From: Candidatus Dojkabacteria bacterium UBA2222
GTDB taxonomy: Bacteria; Patescibacteriota; Dojkabacteria; SC72
Assembly (NCBI GenBank): GCA_002328465.1
Contig: DCUE01000016.1
Coordinates: 1 to 9,082 of the forward strand
DNA length: 9,082 nt
Direction of reading: 5' to 3'
A model generated the notes under the pieces. That model was not told where the DNA came from and ran no database searches. It saw nothing but the letters and a program-made list of their open reading frames with translations. The position numbers and the translations under genes were made by a program. Below are positions 1 to 5,979 of this stretch, in pieces; positions within the stretch are counted from its first letter, which is position 1, and each line of letters begins with the position of its first letter.

Positions 1-3000
1 TACTTTTTTCCATTTCTTTTCTCTTTTACTAAATTAACAATTAAATATCCTCCAAGGGAAAGTATTAATATATATCCAAAGTAGGAGAGTAGGTTAGGCC
101 AATATATTACTGTAATACTATCAAAACTCATATTAGATATATCCCAAGCCTGTTTCCAATCATTAATACTTACTCTTCTGTCTTTCTCTAATATCTTAAA
201 CAGTATCCCATCCCTTTCGATAGCTAGCCAACCAGAAGAGCTAGCTTGAGGTATTGAGAGGAGTGTATTCTTACTCCCATCTATCTCCCCACTAATTACT
301 TTGTAATATGTTGAATTAGGAGATTCAAATATATTACTCATCTCATACTCTACATATCCATCTTGCTTAGATTGAGTATACATAACTCCATTCCAAGAGG
401 TAGGGAATTGCATAAAGGCGAATTCTTTTAATATGTTTTCTGTTGGTAAAGCGTAACTAGTAGAACCATATATTACATTTAAAAGGCCATCTTTTGAAGA
501 AGGGTTTAAAATATTTAAATATGAAGAATCAGATAGTGAGGAAAGCATATCTTGATGCCAACATTTGTTTTCTCTTTGATATATTAAACAAAGTGAAGAA
601 GGTATATTAGAGATATTTTCTCCTCTCCAATATATTAAATACTTAGCCTTACTGTTTGTAGAAAAGAGATTAGCAGTTTGATTAACAAAATCATACTGTA
701 CTTTCTGATACAATCCATCTTTACTCTTTACTTCAAATATTGTTGTCTCTGAATCAGATCTACTTGGCTCCCATACTAAATATAGTGTATTAGAACCTGT
801 ATAAAGGTCTCCATTCTCTCCAAGTACAACTGGTATACGAACCTCATATGTATTACCATCATCTAAGAATACATCTTTTGGTATCCATACATCTGATTGT
901 AAGAGAGGTTTAAGATTTTGTTTAAGAGGGGAGTAGGATATCTTAATACTTCTAAAAAGAGACTGCGCATTAAAATCGTTAGCTATATTTTTTGTATACA
1001 GTATTAAAGAAACTTGTTCACCTTTTTCAATTACGGCATTAAGAAGCAAATCTACATCACCGTAGAGTGAATCTGAAGCTAAATATTTCTGTTCATTTAA
1101 ACATCTCTTCCTTGTTTCAGAATATATACAGTAACCTGGGTAGCTTTGACTCTCTGTTTCCCAATTTATCTGTACCCTTAATACATTCCTTTCCTTAATA
1201 TCTATTGGTATATTGGTAAATACACATGGAGAATCACTAGTTCCTTTTAATTGAAAACCAGAAGTAACTTCCTGTGGGGTTACAAATGTACTTTCTAATA
1301 CCTTACCTCCAGAACAATCACTACCTTTTGCTTTTAGGAATGCTGGTAACATATTAATACTCTTAAAGGAGCTCTCCTTTAAGCCATATACTACTGGTAA
1401 AGAACCATACTTCTCCTCTATGGTTACACCATCAATTACGGTATCTTTTTTAAATACACTTCTACCTACTACAAAGTAATCATACTCACCTGAATATGAA
1501 CGAAATGGTTTTACTGAGTCTTCTCCATACACGTATGGATATGAGGGATATACACTTAACCTGTTATCATTGTAATCTAATTTGGTTGGCAAATTCTTTA
1601 GGTTCTCCTTAGAGATATTTGAGTACATATATGTGCTATACCCTTTATATTCAAACTCTCCCGAGATCTCATTTTTCTTAACTACCATATTTTCTAAATC
1701 TACTTCAATGGGAGAGAGAGTAGGAAAACGTGGAGAATCTTTTACGAATGTATTCATATTAGAAAGAGAGGAGAGTGATTCTGTATATGTTTTCTCCTTT
1801 GCTACTGGAACTTTGTACAGTGTAAGAGAGCCATTCTCCCATATCTTTTCATATTTAGAAATCATACTCTCCATTGCTTTCATATCTACATCAAAGGAGT
1901 ATCCTTCACTTTTAATACTCGTATCTAAAAGTACGTACGTTACATCATATTTCTGCATTAAGGAAAGGAACTCTTCACTTCTTTGAGATCTAACTACATT
2001 GAGGATATTTAACATAGCTTTCTCTCCAGAGTTAGAACCGATAGCTAGAGAAACATCCATCATTGGATTAGGAACAATGTATGAGATGAATTGAGAACCC
2101 CAGAAACCCCACTCATACTTTCTAAAATAGTTATTGTTAGATGGAGGAGCGTAATATATTCTAGATATTGAATCATTAGTAGAAAGATATTCTCCTAATT
2201 CAAAATATTCAGAAGGTACCTGTACTGTAGCTCTTTGAGGGAATGTATCTCCTCTAAATAGGTACTCTGAGTATATTAATTGGAGTACACAAATCATTAC
2301 AAAGAGAGAAAGGGTAAGTACTCTTCTTAATACTTTTTTTTCGGCAAATGAGGTTAGGAATTGAAAGAGATATATTAATCCAAAGGTAGAGATAAAGGTT
2401 AGGGAGATTAAATATATCTCTCCTAATTTAGAAATGGGCCATCTAAATACTTGTTTGAAGAGAGGTACATACTCCTGTAAAAATTCAAAAAAAATTGCGA
2501 AAGGCGGATTTAGAACCTTAATTAAAAACAAACTTCCTAAAGCAACACCTCCCCAAAAGAGTAATTTGTAATATTTATTAAATATCGCAAACAGTATTCC
2601 AACAATACCAAACAGAGCAGGTAATAGGCCTAATACTTTGTAAAAATCATATGTTTCAAAAAGCTCAGCCATTGGGAATATATATTTCTCATCATCGGTA
2701 TCAAACAGTGAGCGATTGTAAAATCTAGCAGAGTTAATTACTGTTTGCATATCTGTTTCTAAATCAATGACACTTGATGTAATAGTTCGATTGGTATATG
2801 AATCTATGATGTCATTACTTGTTGAGAGAGTGTAATGAATGAATGGTAATATCCAGAATAGTTGAGTTATTAAAAATATACCTAATGTTTTTAATATACT
2901 GTGTACTTTTCTTTTTTTACTTTTCTTTGTACTAAGAGTAACAAAGAGAGTAAAGAAAAATATGAAAGCAAAATCAACAACAAACAGTGTAGCTATTACA

Positions 3001-3617
3001 CTTGTAGAGGTAAAAAGTATAGAGGAGAAGAAAAGTAGTAATGCATTTTTAATATTACTCTTCCTCACATACTTATATATACACAAAAGAACCAGAGGGA
3101 GAAATGCGAAATTACTAATATATGGAGCCATTGTTTGGTAAAACAACCACATACTCCAAAGGGTAGTAAAGTATGTAACACCACTAATTAAGTACCCCCA
3201 ATTCGAGAATCTCTTTAAATCGCTTTTAAAAAGAAAATGCCTTACTAATGATGCTATCGAAAGAGAGCCTAAAATCATACATAGTAAGTAATATATCTGC
3301 CCTATACTCCAATTAGGTAGGAATGTTTCTAACCCTGCAAATATACTACTTCTAAATACATCTGCCTGTTCACTCTCTGATGCAAATCCAAGTACTCTAT
3401 AGCTTCTCCATGCAGGAGATTCTATATATCTTTGTACAGATAGAGTAGGGTTAAGTTCAGGAGAGTAGTTATCATTAGAGAGTAAAAAGAAACCCTCTTT
3501 AAAAGAGAGTAGTGATACTAATATGAGTATTAATGTAAGTAATATTTCTCCAAATCTATTAGATAGGAATGAATTTAATTTCTTAAATTCAGGTAATTTA
3601 ATCTTTTTAAATTTCAT
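1..3617 (-). CDS. Large GT-C/YfhO-like polytopic membrane protein, 3' end cut by window edge
   Basis: This frame is open from the ATG at 3615-3617 to the left edge (1205 codons). I translated it without meeting a stop. Residues 1-23 are basic. Membrane segments follow at about 24-39, 105-130, 141-160, 163-181, 191-229, 243-260, 326-368, 400-424 and 432-449, some holding two helices. Residues 451-1170 are polar, and a last hydrophobic helix (about 1173-1195) precedes a basic tail ending KEKRNGKK. After the first helix comes a loop with SNDNYSPELNP and a W-R-S-Y-R-V-L-G stretch; an acidic residue here (D49) is typical of GT-C glycosyltransferases. Other YfhO/GT-C-like signs are PLFKQVFRWPISKLGE (about 385-400), DVTYVLLD (558-565) and a GWLAIERDG segment near the C-terminus. 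The likely role is transfer of lipid-linked sugars at the cell envelope. The start is the only ATG after an in-frame stop at 3672-3674. It has no Shine-Dalgarno sequence. The fold call is fairly good; substrate and activity are unknown. Confidence 0.85.
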   Translation of the reverse strand, partial: MKFKKIKLPEFKKLNSFLSNRFGEILLTLILILVSLLSFKEGFFLLSNDNYSPELNPTLSVQRYIESPAWRSYRVLGFASESEQADVFRSSIFAGLETFLPNWSIGQIYYLLCMILGSLSIASLVRHFLFKSDLKRFSNWGYLISGVTYFTTLWSMWLFYQTMAPYISNFAFLPLVLLCIYKYVRKSNIKNALLLFFSSILFTSTSVIATLFVVDFAFIFFFTLFVTLSTKKSKKRKVHSILKTLGIFLITQLFWILPFIHYTLSTSNDIIDSYTNRTITSSVIDLETDMQTVINSARFYNRSLFDTDDEKYIFPMAELFETYDFYKVLGLLPALFGIVGILFAIFNKYYKLLFWGGVALGSLFLIKVLNPPFAIFFEFLQEYVPLFKQVFRWPISKLGEIYLISLTFISTFGLIYLFQFLTSFAEKKVLRRVLTLSLFVMICVLQLIYSEYLFRGDTFPQRATVQVPSEYFELGEYLSTNDSISRIYYAPPSNNNYFRKYEWGFWGSQFISYIVPNPMMDVSLAIGSNSGEKAMLNILNVVRSQRSEEFLSLMQKYDVTYVLLDTSIKSEGYSFDVDMKAMESMISKYEKIWENGSLTLYKVPVAKEKTYTESLSSLSNMNTFVKDSPRFPTLSPIEVDLENMVVKKNEISGEFEYKGYSTYMYSNISKENLKNLPTKLDYNDNRLSVYPSYPYVYGEDSVKPFRSYSGEYDYFVVGRSVFKKDTVIDGVTIEEKYGSLPVVYGLKESSFKSINMLPAFLKAKGSDCSGGKVLESTFVTPQEVTSGFQLKGTSDSPCVFTNIPIDIKERNVLRVQINWETESQSYPGYCIYSETRKRCLNEQKYLASDSLYGDVDLLLNAVIEKGEQVSLILYTKNIANDFNAQSLFRSIKISYSPLKQNLKPLLQSDVWIPKDVFLDDGNTYEVRIPVVLGENGDLYTGSNTLYLVWEPSRSDSETTIFEVKSKDGLYQKVQYDFVNQTANLFSTNSKAKYLIYWRGENISNIPSSLCLIYQRENKCWHQDMLSSLSDSSYLNILNPSSKDGLLNVIYGSTSYALPTENILKEFAFMQFPTSWNGVMYTQSKQDGYVEYEMSNIFESPNSTYYKVISGEIDGSKNTLLSIPQASSSGWLAIERDGILFKILEKDRRVSINDWKQAWDISNMSFDSITVIYWPNLLSYFGYILILSLGGYLIVNLVKEKRNGKK

Positions 3618-3665
3618 ATATAGATAGTATATCAAAAATGTACATATTTCTACGATTATTTTATA

Positions 3666-3694
3666 TTGACATTAGATACTTTAAATATTAATCT
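3666..3694 (+). promoter_or_regulatory. Candidate sigma70-type promoter for the three-gene operon
   Basis: A perfect TTGACA lies at 3666-3671. After a 17-bp spacer comes TAATCT (3689-3694), which keeps the three most conserved -10 bases (T1, A2, T6). Transcription would begin near 3701, leaving a leader of about 60 nt before the ATG at 3763. A second possible -10, TATACT at 3712-3717, matches the consensus better but has no good -35 at the right distance; it would give a leader of about 40 nt. The region is very AT-rich, so chance matches are likely. Confidence 0.45.
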
Positions 3695-3725
3695 AGTAAT
3701 AGAAATCTGCCTATACTTTTTTTAG

Positions 3726-3750
3726 GTAAGAATTTAGAATTTAATCTTAC
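3726..3750. repeat. Small inverted repeat enclosing a tandem heptamer in the operon leader
   Basis: GTAAGA (3726-3731) is the exact reverse complement of TCTTAC (3745-3750), with 13 bases between the arms. The interval includes GAATTTA twice in tandem (3730-3743). The structure lies 13 bp upstream of the first operon ATG, where a Shine-Dalgarno would normally be close by. It could be an operator or a weak leader hairpin. The arms are short and AT-rich, so a chance origin is possible. Confidence 0.3.
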
Positions 3751-3762
3751 TAATATATTAAT

Positions 3763-5532
3763 ATGTCCTTCTTAGAAAACGTGTCTAATAAAGGGGAAAG
3801 CTCTGATAATAATGTAGATACTTCTACAACAACACCCGTTACTCTTGCACAACCTTCTACAAATGTATTTGATGAATTAGATTCTGAGGAGAAGCTAGTG
3901 GCTACACAGAATCAATCTAAGCAAGGGACCAACGGATGGGGATATGATTCTGAGGAAGATTTACAAGTAGCCCTCGATCCTGAGACACAGGTTACAACAC
4001 ACCTAGAAGATATTAAGGCTCAATTTGAAGAGGATCATGCAAAATCACAGGAGAATTTTGTATCACAAGTTAAAAAAGAATTAGCTCACAGTGATGCTTT
4101 GAATTCAAATAAGGAAGCTAATAAAGGATTTAAACATTTAAAACCTACTTCTGATAATGGTCAAGATTTCTTTGCTAGGCAGGATCAAATAGCACAAGAT
4201 GCAAAAAGGGATGCTTTACATCAAGAAGCATTAGATTCAAATAAGAAAGCAAATGAGGGTTTTAATAATCTTAAACCTATGTCTGATAATGGCAAGGATT
4301 TCTTTGCTAGGCAGGATGAAATCGCAGAAAAAGCGAGAAAAGATGCACTACATCAAGAAGCCTTGGATTCAAATGACAGGGCAAATGAAGGATTTAATGC
4401 AAATGTTCCTCTATCAAATACAGGTAGAACATTCTTTGCAAATGAAGATATCTACAAGGAAAAAGCTAAAGCTGATGATGAAATAACTAGTTTACATAAT
4501 AAATTAGATTCTTTGAGAGAAGAAATAGTTGCTTTAAGAGAAGCTATTAGAAAACTTACAACACCAGAGCCAACACCGGAGCCAACACCGGAACCAACAC
4601 CAGAGCCAACACCAGAGCCAACACCAGAAGAAAATGACAGGGATAGAGAGAGAAGAGAAAGAAATATTAGGAGAGCAAAAATAGTTGCTGGAGTTGCCGG
4701 TGGAGTTACAGGAGTAGGAACTGGACTTATGATTGCTTCCACAGCTGCTTTACCCGTTGGTGCTGCTTTAATTGGAGCTAATATATTAACTAGTGGAACT
4801 GACTATGTACTCAGAAGAAACAGTCAAAGTTTAGTAAGAAGAATTGAAGCTGAAACAGACCAAGATAGAAAAGCAGTATTAGAAAGAAGACTAAATAGAG
4901 TAAATAAGATAAGGACAGGAATAGGGTATGTACAACCATTTATAAGAGGCTTTATGGTTGGATTCGGTGGTAGTCTCGCTTTTAGGTCCCTCTTTATGGG
5001 AGGTCAAAGTATAATAGAACAGATGAGTTCTACACAGGGAGCTGAGAGTATATCAGCTACTACACACGCAGATGCTGTAGCACAATCAAGTTCTCCTGAG
5101 ACACCTCTTAATACAGGTGGTACACCAGAGAATATTACAAATGTAGGTGGAGGTTCTGAAACTTTAGTATCACCTGAACCATTAACAGAGAATGTTTTAA
5201 CTTCAAATGGTAGAGTTGATTTACCAGGAAGTGCATGGAATGGTAACTTAGCAAATGCACCAGCAGGAAATCTCCCAGGAGGAATTGCAAATCATAGTAA
5301 CTTTGTAGGAGGAGTTCATGAGATGGCACCTCATTTAGCAGAAACAGCTCTTCAGAATGCTGGAATAACTAGATCTGCTCTTTTAGAGAACTTAGGTACA
5401 AGTGGTACTCATAGATTACTAAACTCCTTTGTAGATGCAATACAAATGGGTAATCCTAATCCATCTTTGGTTGAAATTTTAACCGATATGAATACACCAG
5501 GTGCTCAGAATTTAATAAGTATGATTAAATAA
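3763..5532 (+). CDS. Repeat-bearing protein with coiled coil, TPEP linker and glycine-rich membrane segments; function unknown
   Basis: I do not recognise this 589-residue protein. In order it shows: an acidic, Ser/Thr/Asn-rich, probably disordered N-terminus (1-105); three 44-residue repeats (112-243) built on SNxxANxGF and DNGxDFFARQD; a short heptad-like coiled coil (240-265); a Thr-Pro-Glu-Pro linker (267-290); a strongly charged stretch (291-304); a Gly/Ala-rich hydrophobic region that could form a membrane hairpin (305-345); a basic helical segment (350-385); another hydrophobic segment (386-413); a low-complexity Gly/Asn/Ser/Thr region (420-515); and a helical C-terminus (about 516-589). 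There is no N-terminal signal peptide. The layout suggests a membrane-anchored scaffold with a long extended arm, which is inference. ATG 3763 is the first ATG after an in-frame TAA at 3751-3753 and lacks a Shine-Dalgarno. The next gene starts 21 nt after the stop, suggesting co-transcription. Confidence 0.9.
   Translation: MSFLENVSNKGESSDNNVDTSTTTPVTLAQPSTNVFDELDSEEKLVATQNQSKQGTNGWGYDSEEDLQVALDPETQVTTHLEDIKAQFEEDHAKSQENFVSQVKKELAHSDALNSNKEANKGFKHLKPTSDNGQDFFARQDQIAQDAKRDALHQEALDSNKKANEGFNNLKPMSDNGKDFFARQDEIAEKARKDALHQEALDSNDRANEGFNANVPLSNTGRTFFANEDIYKEKAKADDEITSLHNKLDSLREEIVALREAIRKLTTPEPTPEPTPEPTPEPTPEPTPEENDRDRERRERNIRRAKIVAGVAGGVTGVGTGLMIASTAALPVGAALIGANILTSGTDYVLRRNSQSLVRRIEAETDQDRKAVLERRLNRVNKIRTGIGYVQPFIRGFMVGFGGSLAFRSLFMGGQSIIEQMSSTQGAESISATTHADAVAQSSSPETPLNTGGTPENITNVGGGSETLVSPEPLTENVLTSNGRVDLPGSAWNGNLANAPAGNLPGGIANHSNFVGGVHEMAPHLAETALQNAGITRSALLENLGTSGTHRLLNSFVDAIQMGNPNPSLVEILTDMNTPGAQNLISMIK
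4096..4491 (+). repeat. Three tandem 132-bp (44-residue) coding repeats
   Basis: The units start at 4096, 4228 and 4360, in phase with the reading frame. Units 1 and 2 share an identical 21-base stretch (4165-4185 and 4297-4317) encoding the FFARQD motif, and are similar almost throughout. Unit 3 resembles unit 2 in its first half (HQEALDSN just before and across the boundary, ANEGF) but diverges later: ARQD becomes ANED. The pattern fits internal duplication with drift of the last unit. Confidence 0.85.
4561..4632 (+). repeat. 12-bp tandem repeat encoding a TPEP linker
   Basis: There are six in-frame 12-bp units. The first five encode Thr-Pro-Glu-Pro and the last Thr-Pro-Glu-Glu. Units differ only at third positions (CCA/CCG, GAG/GAA). 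Pro-Glu repeats of this kind usually form stiff, extended spacers. The repeat separates the coiled coil from the charged and membrane part of the protein. Such tracts can change copy number by slippage while staying in frame. Confidence 0.9.
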
Positions 5533-5553
5533 ATAAACTTTTATTAAACAAAA

Positions 5554-5979
5554 ATGGACCCTAAAACAGAATTTGAGACATTAAAACAAGAATTAATGGA
5601 TTTAGGATTTACTCAAGATAAGTTAGATGAACTTCTAATGCTTGCTACAGAAGAGATAATTGATCGTACTCTTGATACCCTAGAACAATCAGAAGATGAT
5701 ACTAAATTAGAAGAGTTAGCAAATATGCTTGAAACTCAACCTAATAACGAGGAAGAAGCCATAGAGAGATTAAATAAAGTATTTAGCGCAGCATATGGTG
5801 ATGATGTAGAGAATAAAAAGCTAGAGTTACTAAATACATACCTTAAGGAAACTATCCAAGCTACAAAAGATACTAAAGACCTCTTACGAAGATATCAAGA
5901 TGGAGATCCTACAGCAGTAGCTGCAATAGAGTCTAATATGCAAGACCCTGATGCTCAAAAAATACAAGACAGTATATAA
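5554..5979 (+). CDS. Small acidic helical protein, function unknown
   Basis: This 141-residue protein is rich in Glu, Asp and Leu, with no signal peptide or membrane segment. Residues 5-62 (LKQELMDLGFTQDKLDELL onward, with EEIIDRTLDTLE and a following LEELANMLE) form closely spaced amphipathic helices. A second helical part (69-115) follows, then a polar tail. The first half has the look of the short helical DUF5663-type domains I associate with CPR proteins (L-x-x-LG, then an acidic helix with a conserved-looking E-x-x-x-R); this is from memory and uncertain. The gene lies 21 nt after the upstream stop, and its TAA is followed directly by the next ATG, so it is very likely translated with both neighbours. 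The start has only an A-rich leader. It could be an adaptor or chaperone-like partner of the larger proteins, which is inference. Confidence 0.88.
   Translation: MDPKTEFETLKQELMDLGFTQDKLDELLMLATEEIIDRTLDTLEQSEDDTKLEELANMLETQPNNEEEAIERLNKVFSAAYGDDVENKKLELLNTYLKETIQATKDTKDLLRRYQDGDPTAVAAIESNMQDPDAQKIQDSI

Noticed and set aside
1582..1986. 134-codon plus-strand open frame
   Set aside because: It lies wholly antisense to the continuous minus-strand membrane-protein frame, whose translation shows family-like motifs. Its own translation has no recognisable domain.
3618..3690. Promoter for the minus-strand membrane gene
   Set aside because: TATAAA (3660-3665) and TATACT (3626-3631) occur on the minus strand, but neither has a convincing -35 at 16-18 bp; in such AT-rich DNA they are not evidence enough.
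4452..4742. Minus-strand frame with a Gly-Val-Gly-Ser repeat and hydrophobic segments
   Set aside because: The repeat is the antisense reading of the TPEP tract, and the frame is fully covered by the coherent 589-residue gene.
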